The translations under genes and the position numbers were made by a program. From assembly GCF_026130045.1 (NCBI RefSeq), contig NZ_JAIBNX010000016.1, positions 1 to 63,203 of the forward strand: DNA of 63,203 bases, given 5' to 3'. Positions 16,560 through 26,313 of this stretch are shown piece by piece. The number at the start of each line of letters is the position of its first letter. Position 1 is the first letter of the stretch. Below the pieces are notes generated by a model that made no database searches, had not been told where the DNA came from, and worked only from the letters and a program-made list of their open reading frames with translations. This DNA comes from Micromonospora sp. CPCC 205371 (lineage in GTDB: Bacteria > Actinomycetota > Actinomycetes > Mycobacteriales > Micromonosporaceae).

Positions 16560-19500
16560 ATGCGCTCTCTCTCGTCTTCTCTCCGCAAGCAACTTGAGAC
16601 CTCCGTTCTGGCCGCTCGCCGCGCGGCAGAATCTGCGTCACGAGCGTCAATCGATGGTCTCGGCGTGTTCGGCGACCGACGTCCCGAGCACCTCGACCCC
16701 AACCAGGCAGCGCTGCGCAACGGGCTGCGGGCGAAGTGGCGGCAGCTCGGCCACGATCGGGAGCTCCTTATCACCGAGTGCGCATACGAGCAGTGGCATC
16801 GCTTGTTGTTCGCCCGGTTCTTGGCCGAGAACAACTTGCTGCTGCACCCGAAGTACAAGGCGCCCGTAACACTCATCGACTGCGAGGAGTTAGCCGCCGA
16901 GCTCGGGGAGCCCGACGCATGGTCAGTGGCCGCCCGGTTCGCGGCCGAAATCCTCCCCGGGATATTCCGGCTCGACGATCCCTGCGTCCGTCTGCGGCTT
17001 GCCCCCGAGGGCCGTGACGCCTTGGAGCAGATCCTCGACAGCATTCCGCGCGAGACGTTCACCGCAGATGACGCACTTGGCTGGGTGTACCAGTTCTGGC
17101 AGAGGGACAAGAAGGACGAAGTCAACGCGTCCGAACGCAAGATCGGAGGCGCTGATCTCGGACCGGTGACCCAGCTGTTCACCGAGAACTACATGGTCCG
17201 GTTCTTGCTTGAGAACTCGCTTGGTGCGTGGTGGGCCTCCCGACACCCTGATAGCCCATTAGTGACAGAATTTGAATATCTCCGCTTCGACGAAGATCGG
17301 AAGCCGGCGGCAGGCCCATTCGACGGCTGGCCCGACCGCGTTGCCAATATCACGGTGATGGATCCATGTTGCGGCTCTGGGCATTTTCTGGTTGAAGCAT
17401 TTTCCATGCTCTGGAAGATGCGCATGGAGGAGGAGGTGATTGGTCCGACCGAGGCCCAGGATGCCGTGCTACGCGACAATCTCTTTGGACTCGAGCTCGA
17501 TTCTCGCTGCGTGCAAATCGCTATGTTTGCCGTCGCTCTCTACGCTTGGAGGGCCGGCGGAGCGTGGCGCCTCCTGCCCGTGCCCAACATCGCGTGTTCT
17601 GGCATTCCCGTGAAGGCGCCTGCGGAGGAATGGAAGGCGCTCGCTGACGGAAACCCAAGCCTCCAAAGCGCAATCGCTCGCCTTCATAGCCTATTCAAGG
17701 ACGCCGAAACACTCGGAAGTCTCATTGATCCTAAGCTTTCGAGTGGAGTGTTGGACTTTGGAGACATTCAGATCGCAATAGACGATGTTGACTGGGATGA
17801 GTTTGCACCCGTTCTCGATCGCGCTCTCGACGCGCCGGGGTTATCATCAGACGATGCTATCTTGGCAGTGAATGTTGCTGACATCGGAAACTGCGCGCGC
17901 CTCCTGTCTCGGAATTATACGCTCATCGCGACGAATGTACCCTTTTTAAGTCGAGCTAAACAAACCGACACCCTACAGCGACACATTGATGCATACTTAA
18001 GTGGCGGGCGCGCTGACCTTGCTACGGCCATGCTGCTGCGCTGGGCACGGGCGGGAAGTTTGGCGGTCGTCACCCCCCAACATTGGCAGTCAAAGCTCAG
18101 CTATCGAGACTTGCGGCTGTGGCTGCTGACGAACGTCAAGTACGCAATGTTCGCGCGACTTGGAAACAATGTCTGGCAAACGCAGTCGGGCGGTCAGCCA
18201 TTCAAGGTTCCCACCGTATTGTCGATCTTCGAATCAAGACATCCCGAAGCGGACTCGACCGTTCTAGCGATCGATCTCGGCGAGGGTCCGCCTTCTACGA
18301 AGGCTGCGAGCCTTCGTAGAACGCTCATGAGCCGGTCACGGCAGCGGGATCAGTGCGCCAATGTTGATCACCGAATCCTCGTAGTCCCCTTCGAGGAGGG
18401 GCTCCCCATGCTCTCTAGATACGCCAGGTGCTATCAGGGGACTAGCACAGGAGATAACGTTCGCTACTGCCGCAATTTCTGGGAGCTCCCAGAAATCGAT
18501 GGGCCGTGGCGGCGTTGGCAGTCTTCTGTCACGGAGCAGGTCGAATTTGGTGGGCGTGATCAAGTTGTACTTTGGGCCGGCGCCCAAGGAGTAGAGCAGA
18601 CCGGGGCGGCAGTCAGAGGACGCCGTGCCTGGGGCAGGAAGGGCGTGGCCGTGTCACAAATGGGCCTCCTCTACTCGACTCGGTATCTCGGTGACTTCTA
18701 CGATAACAATGTCGCAGCGCTGATCCCGAACACAGAGGAAGATCTACCCGCGATCAGAGCGTTCGCCTCTTCGCGGGAATTCCATCAGCTCGTGCGGTCT
18801 GTCGACCAAAGCGTGCAGGTTCAGGTCGCTACACTCACCCAGATTCCTTTCGACCACGAGCGCTGGACGAAGGTCGCTGATCAGGCTGGACCGCTAGCCG
18901 AGCCATGGTCGAACGACTCGACTCAGTGGTTGTTCGGAGGCCGGCCCGAGATATCGACGGCGCCGTTGCAGGTCGCGGTTGGGCGGCTTGTCGGATATCG
19001 GTGGCCGGAGCAGACTGAGGCGGACAGTCTCGATTTGTTTGTAGACGCCGACGGGATCGTGTGTCTGCCGTCGGTCGCAGGCGAGGCGCCAGCGGCGGAT
19101 CGCGTGCTGCAAGTAGTGGCGACAGCATTCGGCGAAGAATGGTCGCCGGCCAGAGTTGAGCAATTCCTCAATCGTGCAGGCAGCAAGAAGAAGAACCTTG
19201 CCGACTGGCTCCGGGACGAGTTCTTCAAGCAGCATTGCGCACTGTTCGGCAACCGGCCGTTTGTGTGGCACATCTGGGACGGTCAACGTGATGGCTTCTC
19301 CGCGATGGTGAACTACCACCGGCTCGATCGCAGTGCGCTGGAGAAGTTGACCTACACCTACCTCGGCCAGGACTGGGTGGAGAGGCAGCGCGCCGGCGTG
19401 CGCGACGAGGTTGCTGGCGCGGAGACTCGGCTCTCGGCTGCACTGGGGCTACAGCGAAAGTTGGAGGCGATCCTCGCCGGCGAGGCGCCATACGACATCT

Positions 19501-19733
19501 ACGTGCGGTGGAAGCAAGTGCATGAGCAGCCGATAGGGTGGGAGCCGGACCTGAACGATGGCGTGCGACTGAACATTCGCCCGTTCGTCGAAGCCGGCGT
19601 CCTCCGCGCTCCGTTCAATATCCATTGGCGCAAGGATCGCGGCAAGAATCCGGATGGCTCGGAGCGCGACAACAGCATCCACCTTACGCTGGCCAAGAAG
19701 CTCGAAGCGCGGCAGCGAGCAGGGCGCATATGA
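16560..19733 (+). CDS. pglX: BREX adenine methyltransferase PglX
   Basis: A 1057-residue class I methyltransferase of the PglX/Eco57I type. SAM-binding motif I is VMDPCCGSGHFLVEAF near residue 268. The catalytic motif IV, usually NPPY, reads TNVPFLSRAKQTD near residue 457, a variant also seen in actinobacterial relatives. The C-terminal half is the target-recognition and coiled region. PglX marks the host's BREX sites by N6-adenine methylation and is needed for defence. From about 17.2 to 18.5 kb the DNA is clearly AT-richer (60 bases at 17941-18000 contain 25 G/C, 42%) than the flanking operon, suggesting a swapped central segment. Its stop overlaps the pglZ start by ATGA. Confidence 0.92.
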   Translation: MRSLSSSLRKQLETSVLAARRAAESASRASIDGLGVFGDRRPEHLDPNQAALRNGLRAKWRQLGHDRELLITECAYEQWHRLLFARFLAENNLLLHPKYKAPVTLIDCEELAAELGEPDAWSVAARFAAEILPGIFRLDDPCVRLRLAPEGRDALEQILDSIPRETFTADDALGWVYQFWQRDKKDEVNASERKIGGADLGPVTQLFTENYMVRFLLENSLGAWWASRHPDSPLVTEFEYLRFDEDRKPAAGPFDGWPDRVANITVMDPCCGSGHFLVEAFSMLWKMRMEEEVIGPTEAQDAVLRDNLFGLELDSRCVQIAMFAVALYAWRAGGAWRLLPVPNIACSGIPVKAPAEEWKALADGNPSLQSAIARLHSLFKDAETLGSLIDPKLSSGVLDFGDIQIAIDDVDWDEFAPVLDRALDAPGLSSDDAILAVNVADIGNCARLLSRNYTLIATNVPFLSRAKQTDTLQRHIDAYLSGGRADLATAMLLRWARAGSLAVVTPQHWQSKLSYRDLRLWLLTNVKYAMFARLGNNVWQTQSGGQPFKVPTVLSIFESRHPEADSTVLAIDLGEGPPSTKAASLRRTLMSRSRQRDQCANVDHRILVVPFEEGLPMLSRYARCYQGTSTGDNVRYCRNFWELPEIDGPWRRWQSSVTEQVEFGGRDQVVLWAGAQGVEQTGAAVRGRRAWGRKGVAVSQMGLLYSTRYLGDFYDNNVAALIPNTEEDLPAIRAFASSREFHQLVRSVDQSVQVQVATLTQIPFDHERWTKVADQAGPLAEPWSNDSTQWLFGGRPEISTAPLQVAVGRLVGYRWPEQTEADSLDLFVDADGIVCLPSVAGEAPAADRVLQVVATAFGEEWSPARVEQFLNRAGSKKKNLADWLRDEFFKQHCALFGNRPFVWHIWDGQRDGFSAMVNYHRLDRSALEKLTYTYLGQDWVERQRAGVRDEVAGAETRLSAALGLQRKLEAILAGEAPYDIYVRWKQVHEQPIGWEPDLNDGVRLNIRPFVEAGVLRAPFNIHWRKDRGKNPDGSERDNSIHLTLAKKLEARQRAGRI

Positions 19734-22045
19734 CCGAGACTGTCCTCGATCGCATCGTCGCGTGCCTTCGGAACGCGCTCGCGTATGACCCGAACGTACG
19801 CGTCGCGCCGGTGGCGCTGCTCTGGCCTGACGAGGGCGCGCAGTGGAGGCAGGTCATAGACCACATTGGTCATCGCCTGCCGCTCGTGTCGCTCGGCGAG
19901 TTTGACCCGGCGGCGCGTCGCGGGCCGGCCTACTGGCTTCGCTGTGTGGTGGCTGGGACAGTCGACATTGGTCTCCCAGATGGTCCGCCCGTCGTCTACC
20001 TGCCTGGCGTCAGTCGCAGTGCTCTCCGGGCTGCCGACAGCTGCCCAACGGAGCTCGCGCCGATCGCCGAGCTGCAATATCGCAGCCAATGGTTCTCCCA
20101 TCCGAATAGCCGCGACTGGACCACTCGAGCGCTGCTCTCTCACCGCGACTTTGGGCTCGGGCTCACGCTCACCGGCGACGCCGACACAACTGCGGCGCTT
20201 GCGCTGGCGCTGGGCCGTCTGCTTGAGGAGCGCATCGACCGAGCGGCGAAGCAGGTGGTCGATGCTGACTACTTGCTCGAGTTGATCAACGAGGATCCAG
20301 TACGAAGTCTGCTCCGATGGCTCGACGACCCGCAAGGATACCGAGCTCGCTCCGATGACGCCCGATGGGCGGCGCTCGTCCAGCAGTGCAAGGCCGATTA
20401 TGGCCTTGACCCGTCGGTTGACGGCGCGATCAGCGCCGCACGCAAGCTCGGCACCCGCCAGGGCCGATGGGCCAATGTCTGGAAGCGGTTCGCCGAGACA
20501 CCCGACCGCTATCCGGGGGTCGCCGAACAGCTCCGCAGGGCTCGACCCGACCAGCTTTTCGTCGACAACCTGGGTGCCTGGCCGCAGGACAATGAGGCGG
20601 CCGAAGAGCAGCTTCGCAACCAGCTGCGCGGTTTCACTGTCCTTACACCGGAGGGAGCCCGGAAGGAGGCCGCCCTACTCGACGCCGAGCACGGCCGACG
20701 TCGCAGCACTGTCTGGGCAGACCTCGACATGGCACCGCTCGCCTTCGCTCTTGAGCAGCTCGTCGCGCTTGCGGGCCTGACCAAGCGACCGCTCGCCGAC
20801 GGCGATCTCGGCTCCCTCGCGGCCGACTACGCCGAGCGTGGCTGGCGTGCCGACGATGCCGCGCTGCGGGCGCTGGCAGCGGCAACAAACGGACCGGACC
20901 GCGAGGCCGTGTCAGCCGCGGTAATTGCGATGTATCGGCACTGGCTCGAGGTTGGCGCGAAGGCGTTCCAGAGGGCGATCGGCCCGCTGGCCAACGCGCG
21001 CAACTACGAGCCAGGGCCACCAGCATCGACGGCTCCCGGGACCGTCACAGTATTTGTTGATGGGCTGCGCCTCGATGTATCCCGGCGCGTGCAGGAACGG
21101 CTCGCTGGCGCCCGTCTCGATGTGTCTGCCAGCACCAGCTTGTCCGCACTTCCCACGGTCACCCAGACCGCCAAGCCAGCCCTCGCGCCGACGGCCAGCG
21201 GCGCCCTGGTCGCCGGACCCGATCTGCATCCGGCGAACGCGGTGACTGGTACCAGAGCATCCATCCAGGTGCTGCGCAGTCTCATGGTCGACAACGGTGT
21301 ACAGGTCCTTGGCCCCACCGAGACGGGCGACTTCTCGGGCACGGCCTGGACCGAGGCTGGGGAGATCGACCGCCGCGGTCACGCCGGCGGCGTGCGACTC
21401 GTCGATCATCTCGATGAAGAGGTCGGCCGTATCGTCGAGCGGATTCGCGAGCTGCTCGATGCCGGATGGCAGCGAGTCAACGTGGTAACTGATCACGGGT
21501 GGGTGCTTCTCCCGGGCGGCATGGAGAAGGTCGAGCTACCGCCTGCAACGACCACAGTGAAGAAGGGGCGCTGCGCCCGGCTAAAGGACGGCGCGGTCGT
21601 TGACGTACCGACGGTGCCGTGGTTCTGGGATGGTGATGTACGGATTGCGCTCGCCCCCGGCGTCACGTGCTTCGAGGCGAACAAAGAGTACGAGCATGGT
21701 GGGGTGAGCGCTCAGGAATGCATCGTCCCCCGCCTCTCCGTCAGTGCTGGCAATGCGACGACGATCACCGGCGGACCGGAGTTCACCAAGGTGAAGTGGC
21801 TTGGACTTCAGTGCCGCGTCGAGTTCAGCGGGGTGACCGACAAGGTCATCGTGGACCTGCGAGGCTTGCCGGCCGAGCCGAAGTCCAGCATCGCCGAGCT
21901 GACGAAAGAAACATCGAGCGCAGGCAAGGTATCGCTCCTAGTTGCCGACGACGAGCACGAAGGCGAACGCGCCCACCCCGTGCTCGTCGCCCCCGCTGGA
22001 CAGGTCCTCGCCCCGCCCGAGGTCGTCGTCGGGAGGAACCGGTGA
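19730..22045 (+). CDS. pglZ: BREX alkaline-phosphatase-superfamily protein PglZ
   Basis: A 771-residue protein from the ATG at 19730 (MTETVLDRIVACLRNALAYD). The PglZ metal-dependent domain is in the C-terminal half: TVFVDGLRLDVSRRVQERL near residue 440, STSLSALPTVTQTAKPAL, and NVVTDHGWVLLPGG near residue 585, containing the Asp/His ligands expected of this fold. The N-terminal half is helical and BREX-specific. PglZ is a nuclease/phosphatase-like core component of all BREX types. The longer frame opening at 19538 is antisense-like overlap with pglX. It overlaps pglX upstream (ATGA) and brxL downstream (GTGA). Confidence 0.9.
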   Translation: MTETVLDRIVACLRNALAYDPNVRVAPVALLWPDEGAQWRQVIDHIGHRLPLVSLGEFDPAARRGPAYWLRCVVAGTVDIGLPDGPPVVYLPGVSRSALRAADSCPTELAPIAELQYRSQWFSHPNSRDWTTRALLSHRDFGLGLTLTGDADTTAALALALGRLLEERIDRAAKQVVDADYLLELINEDPVRSLLRWLDDPQGYRARSDDARWAALVQQCKADYGLDPSVDGAISAARKLGTRQGRWANVWKRFAETPDRYPGVAEQLRRARPDQLFVDNLGAWPQDNEAAEEQLRNQLRGFTVLTPEGARKEAALLDAEHGRRRSTVWADLDMAPLAFALEQLVALAGLTKRPLADGDLGSLAADYAERGWRADDAALRALAAATNGPDREAVSAAVIAMYRHWLEVGAKAFQRAIGPLANARNYEPGPPASTAPGTVTVFVDGLRLDVSRRVQERLAGARLDVSASTSLSALPTVTQTAKPALAPTASGALVAGPDLHPANAVTGTRASIQVLRSLMVDNGVQVLGPTETGDFSGTAWTEAGEIDRRGHAGGVRLVDHLDEEVGRIVERIRELLDAGWQRVNVVTDHGWVLLPGGMEKVELPPATTTVKKGRCARLKDGAVVDVPTVPWFWDGDVRIALAPGVTCFEANKEYEHGGVSAQECIVPRLSVSAGNATTITGGPEFTKVKWLGLQCRVEFSGVTDKVIVDLRGLPAEPKSSIAELTKETSSAGKVSLLVADDEHEGERAHPVLVAPAGQVLAPPEVVVGRNR

Positions 22046-24507
22046 CGGCACTCGACGAGCTCGACCACCTTGCCGCCAGGGCGTTCGAGGGTTACCTCGT
22101 CCGCAAGGACCTAGCCCAGCAGTTTCGGGGCCAGTACCCAGTGCCGACCTACGTCGGCGAGTTCTTGCTCGGCCGGTACTGCGCCACCACGGACCCAGAC
22201 GAGATCGCCGAGGGGCTCACCGTCGTCGAGCGGTCGATGAAGGAACGGACCGTGCGTGCGGGCGAGGAGGAGCTGTTCAAGTCGCGCGCCCGCGAGAAGG
22301 GCAAAGTAAAGATCATCGATCTGCTCCGGGCCCGGCTCGATGCCAAGGCCGACGCATACAAGGCCGAGCTGCCCAGCCTTCAGCTCAACGACATCCATAT
22401 CGCCGACGATCTCGTTAACAAGCATGACCGGATGCTTACGGGGGGCTTTTACGCCGAGATCACGCTCGAGTACATCGCGACGCTTGCCCGCGAGTCGGGT
22501 GAACAGCCATTCCGCGTGGCGTCCTTGCGGCCGATACAAATGTCGACCCGCGACGCACTCGACACCTTCGTACAGGGCCGGGCGCAGTTCACGCTCGACC
22601 AGTGGCGGGATCTCCTGCTCCGGAGCGTCGGCTTCGAACCCGCACGGTTCAGCCGACGGGAGCAGGACATCCTGATCGCCCGAATGGTCCCGTTCGTCGT
22701 TACGAACTACAACGCCGTCGAACTCGGGCCTCGCGGCACGGGTAAGTCGCACCTGTTCCAGCAAGTATCGCCATACGCCCACCTCGTCTCGGGTGGCAAG
22801 GCAACCGTCGCGAACATGTTCGTTAACAACGCGACTGGGCGCCGCGGCCTGGTTGCCCAGTACGACGTCATCTGCTTCGACGAGGTGTCAGGCGTCTCGT
22901 TCGACACCAAGGAAGGCGTCAACATCCTCAAGGGCTACATGGAGTCCGGTGAATTTAGTCGCGGCAAGGAGAGCATCCGAGCCGACGGCGGTATCGTCAT
23001 GGTCGGAAACTTCGACGTTGATGTGCAGGAGGAACTCCGCCGCCGCCATCTCCTCGGGCCAATGCCGAAGGAGATGCGGGATGATACCGCATTCCACGAC
23101 CGGATCCACGCCTATTTGCCGGGGTGGGACATCCCCAAGCTCGACCCGTCGTACTTCACAGCCCATTTCGGGTTTGTCAGCGACTTCCTCGCGGAGTGCT
23201 GGAGCCAGCTCCGCCGCGCTTCGCGACTCGACGTGGTCCAGGGTCGGCTGGAGTGGGGCAGCCAGCTGAGCGGGCGCGATCGCAAAGCCGCCAACAACAC
23301 GGTCAACGGCCTGCTCAAGTTGCTGTGGCCCAGCGCTGAGATGGAGGTGCCCGACGAGGCGCTGGCGTGGGCCGCGGAGCTGGCCCTCGAGTTGCGTCGC
23401 CGGGTCAAAGAACAGCAGGCGTGTATCGGTTCCGCCGAGTTCGGCATGGTCAACCTTAGCTATACAGTCGGTGACTATCCGGAGCGGATCGTCTACTGTG
23501 ACGAATCGCTGCAGCACCGAGTGCTGGCGGAGCGGGAGCGGAAGGCCGCTCCAACGCCCGTCGGGCGCGACAGCGAAGCGCTGCCGAAACCGGACCCAGA
23601 GGAGGTTCGTTCATCGGCCGGCGCGAAGGCCAGTGACTACTCAGTCGGCGACGTGATCGACGGTCGCTTCCAAATCCTCGACATCCTCGGACAGGGGGGA
23701 TTCTCGCGCGTGTACCGCGTACTCGACGACGTCGAAGGCGAAGAGCGCGCGTTCAAGCTGTTCGACAACGCCGCCGGCTACGAGGCAGTCCGCCGGGAAA
23801 TCGCCGCCCTACGCAAGATCGACCATCCCAACGTCGTCAAGGTGTACTGGGCAGGTAGGACGCAGGCCGACGACTGGTACCTCATTACTGAATTCATCGA
23901 CGGCGAGTCCCTCGATGCCTACGCCACAGGCAAGCGTCACCTTCGCGATCGCGAAGCCATCGATGTTGCTCTCGACGTCCTCGATGCGCTCGTCGCCATC
24001 CATCCAGACGCCAGGCGTATTGGTGAGCTCGACGCCAAGCGTCGTGACGGCGAGCTGTCCGAGGCAGAGTACGCCGAGTGGATGGAACTGCAGGACAAGG
24101 GGCTAGTCCATCGTGACATCAAGCCCCTTAACATCATGCTCACCCGCGCCGGAGCGAAGTTGCTCGACTTCAACATTGCCTCGCGGGTGGGCGACGAGGT
24201 GAGGACGCTTTCGGGCACACCGCCCTACCAAGCGCCCGACGCCGACTTGACCCGCTGGGACGTCTCGACCGACCTGTTCGCCGTCGGCATCGTGCTCTAC
24301 GAGCTGCTATGTAACGGGAACCATCCCTACCCACGATCGAAGCCAACGGCCGGCCATCCACCAGCGGACCCGCGGGCTTTCCGGTCTGATCTCTCGCCAG
24401 AACTCGCTGAGTTCCTACTGAAGGCATGTGCGCCCTACCGAGATGAGCGGTACTCGACCGCAGCTGAGATGCGGGATTCCCTATCGCGCCTCCGTTCATC
24501 TAGATAG
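22042..24507 (+). CDS. brxL: BrxL fused to a Ser/Thr protein kinase domain
   Basis: An 821-residue protein from a GTG at 22042 that overlaps the pglZ stop (GTGA), with GGGAGG upstream. Residues 1-500 are BrxL: YLVRKDLAQQFRGQYPVPTY, the AAA+ Walker A GPRGTGKSHLF near 228-238, and Walker B VICFDEVSG near 277. The usual BrxL C-terminal region is absent. Instead residues about 535-821 form a protein kinase: GQGGFSRV glycine loop (~550), AFKLF lysine (~571), a glutamate in REIAALRKI, LVHRDIKPLNIML (~688), LLDFNIAS (DFN for DFG, ~707), and GTPPYQAPD. All catalytic residues are present. BrxL is a DNA-binding ATPase that blocks phage DNA; the kinase recalls PglW of type 2 (Pgl) systems. No stop or frameshift separates the halves. 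Confidence 0.93.
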   Translation: MTALDELDHLAARAFEGYLVRKDLAQQFRGQYPVPTYVGEFLLGRYCATTDPDEIAEGLTVVERSMKERTVRAGEEELFKSRAREKGKVKIIDLLRARLDAKADAYKAELPSLQLNDIHIADDLVNKHDRMLTGGFYAEITLEYIATLARESGEQPFRVASLRPIQMSTRDALDTFVQGRAQFTLDQWRDLLLRSVGFEPARFSRREQDILIARMVPFVVTNYNAVELGPRGTGKSHLFQQVSPYAHLVSGGKATVANMFVNNATGRRGLVAQYDVICFDEVSGVSFDTKEGVNILKGYMESGEFSRGKESIRADGGIVMVGNFDVDVQEELRRRHLLGPMPKEMRDDTAFHDRIHAYLPGWDIPKLDPSYFTAHFGFVSDFLAECWSQLRRASRLDVVQGRLEWGSQLSGRDRKAANNTVNGLLKLLWPSAEMEVPDEALAWAAELALELRRRVKEQQACIGSAEFGMVNLSYTVGDYPERIVYCDESLQHRVLAERERKAAPTPVGRDSEALPKPDPEEVRSSAGAKASDYSVGDVIDGRFQILDILGQGGFSRVYRVLDDVEGEERAFKLFDNAAGYEAVRREIAALRKIDHPNVVKVYWAGRTQADDWYLITEFIDGESLDAYATGKRHLRDREAIDVALDVLDALVAIHPDARRIGELDAKRRDGELSEAEYAEWMELQDKGLVHRDIKPLNIMLTRAGAKLLDFNIASRVGDEVRTLSGTPPYQAPDADLTRWDVSTDLFAVGIVLYELLCNGNHPYPRSKPTAGHPPADPRAFRSDLSPELAEFLLKACAPYRDERYSTAAEMRDSLSRLRSSR

Positions 24508-25627
24508 CCATCATGGATATTTGACGCGATGGCCTGGTGGGCCGGATCAGCGGGCGTCGGGCAGCGGAAGGTTGGCCGTCGCGTTCGGGGCGCTCGCGCC
24601 CCTAACCTCCAGGTCATTGAGGTCCCAACCAAAGCGCGAGGCAGGCCGCCTCAATAGCAGCGGGTGAGTCCTTGGGCACCTGAAGAGCACCCACCCGCTC
24701 GGCCGACGAACGATGTCGGCCATATCGGTCCCTGCCGGGCAGCCTGCGGGGACTGCGTTTGTTTGCCTGAGCGGTGCGCGGGAGGGGAGCCACCGGCCGA
24801 AAACCGTTGACCCAGATCTTGGACCAGACGCCTCAAGGGCTTGCCCTCCGATTGATGGCTGATCGCCGAGTGGCGCCTGGGCAAGGGCGGACTACCCAAC
24901 CTGAGGGACGAGATTGCTACATCACCCCGGCTTACCGAACACATCGACCTAAATCACGCAGACACGCCGAGAGACGTCGATGTAGCCGCAGCGCTGACTC
25001 GACAACAGCATCGGTTCGCCGAGGCCGACCGAAAGCCCGGCTGGGCGGATGACGGCAACTACTACCTGACATAAGACCCGTTATCAGCCCGCTGTTCGAC
25101 GGTCCGTCGCGGCGCGTCGCGATGGCGCGCACCGCCGTAGGGTTAACGAGCGGTGGCGTGAGCCGCCAGCGCCGGCGGGCTGGGGTGCATGCCGCGATGC
25201 CGGCTGGTCTCGTAGGCACGGATGACCTACCGCTGCTGCGGGTGTCGTCGTGGCGGTACGGCGTGTCCGGCGAGTACACGCTCCGGGACGGACTCGGCGG
25301 AAGGACAGGTGCTGATCGGTGTTATTTCTGTGGCGCCCCCATCACCGGCGAACAGCTACGACGGTCACGGCCGCGATCCGTCCGATATCGGCACTGGCGA
25401 GGCAGCTGTCCGACTAGGGTGTTCGTGCGTGTTTGAGAGGGCTGCTCATCGACGCTCTTTGGGAGGCTCCCACTCCGAGCCAGCCTCGACGTCCAGGCAC
25501 TGGGCATCCCGGTCGTGGCATCGTTTGCCATCGGACAGGACGCAGGTCAGGTCAGCAGGCGATACTGATTTACGGAACCGTCGGTGTCGATGATGACGCG
25601 ATAGCCGCACGTTCCCTGGAGGCCAGT
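24508..25627. other. Intergenic region between the two defence loci
   Basis: About 1.1 kb without a gene I can support. The + frame 24856-25074 encodes 72 residues with a protein-like end (TPRDVDVAAALTRQQHRFAE, then a stop at 25074) but no start; a TGA lies directly in front of it. I take it as the 3' remnant of an unidentified gene. The frames at 25122-25600 have starts but no recognisable content. Confidence 0.5.
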
Positions 25628-26188
25628 ATGGCGGATCGGGAGATCAGTATCGAGAATGTCCTTCTGATCGAATATGAGCGGCTGAAGGAGGAGCAGAAGA
25701 CAAGAATCGGCTTCCGGGACAACCTGATCTACGCCACGCTGGCAGCGATGGCCGGCGTGGTCGCCGCCACGCTAACCTCGAATGGGGATGCAAACCTGCT
25801 GCTCCTCCTTCCCCCGGCCAGCACCGTCCTGGGCTGGACCTATCTAGCTAACGACGAGAAGGTGTCGGCGATTGGTCGTTACATCCGTCAACGCCTTGGT
25901 CCCAAGATCGATCCGGTCGCAGGCGATGTCTTTGGGTGGGAGATCGAGCACCGTTCCGATGATCGCCGCCGGGTGCGGAAGGTTCTCCAGCTAGTAGCTG
26001 ATCTAGGGACGTTCTGCATCCCGGCCTGCAGCGCGATCGTGATTTACTGGATCAATGGGCCATGGTGGTGGCCCTTCGTGGTTGTCTCCATTGTGGAGTT
26101 GATAGTCGTAATCGGCCTGGCCATCGAGTTCGTCCGCTATGCCGACGTAGGCGTGGGGGGCGACATCGTAACGACCCCGGATTCGTGA
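25628..26188 (+). CDS. Four-helix membrane protein beside the Fxs genes
   Basis: A 186-residue protein from the ATG at 25628, preceded by CTGGAGG. Four hydrophobic segments are visible: around residues 29-50 (YATLAAMAGVVAATLTS), 55-75 (LLLLLPPASTVLGWTYLA), 127-146 (GTFCIPACSAIVIYWING) and 148-172 (WWPFVVVSIVELIVVIGLAI). A charged cytoplasmic region of about 50 residues separates helices 2 and 3 and the N-terminus is charged. I do not recognise the family. Small multi-helix membrane proteins act as pore-forming effectors in several bacterial conflict systems, and its position upstream of the RiPP genes makes that possible here, but this is inference. Confidence 0.65.
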   Translation: MADREISIENVLLIEYERLKEEQKTRIGFRDNLIYATLAAMAGVVAATLTSNGDANLLLLLPPASTVLGWTYLANDEKVSAIGRYIRQRLGPKIDPVAGDVFGWEIEHRSDDRRRVRKVLQLVADLGTFCIPACSAIVIYWINGPWWWPFVVVSIVELIVVIGLAIEFVRYADVGVGGDIVTTPDS

Positions 26189-26313
26189 CGGCCGACGGCC
26201 AACCTACCTTCCGACCGCCATGCCTGGCCAGATCCTTGCGCGAGGCCCTAACAGTACGTTCAATAGACGTTACTCGTTGCGCATGTTCGCGTCGACCTGA
26301 CAGGAGCCAGTGG

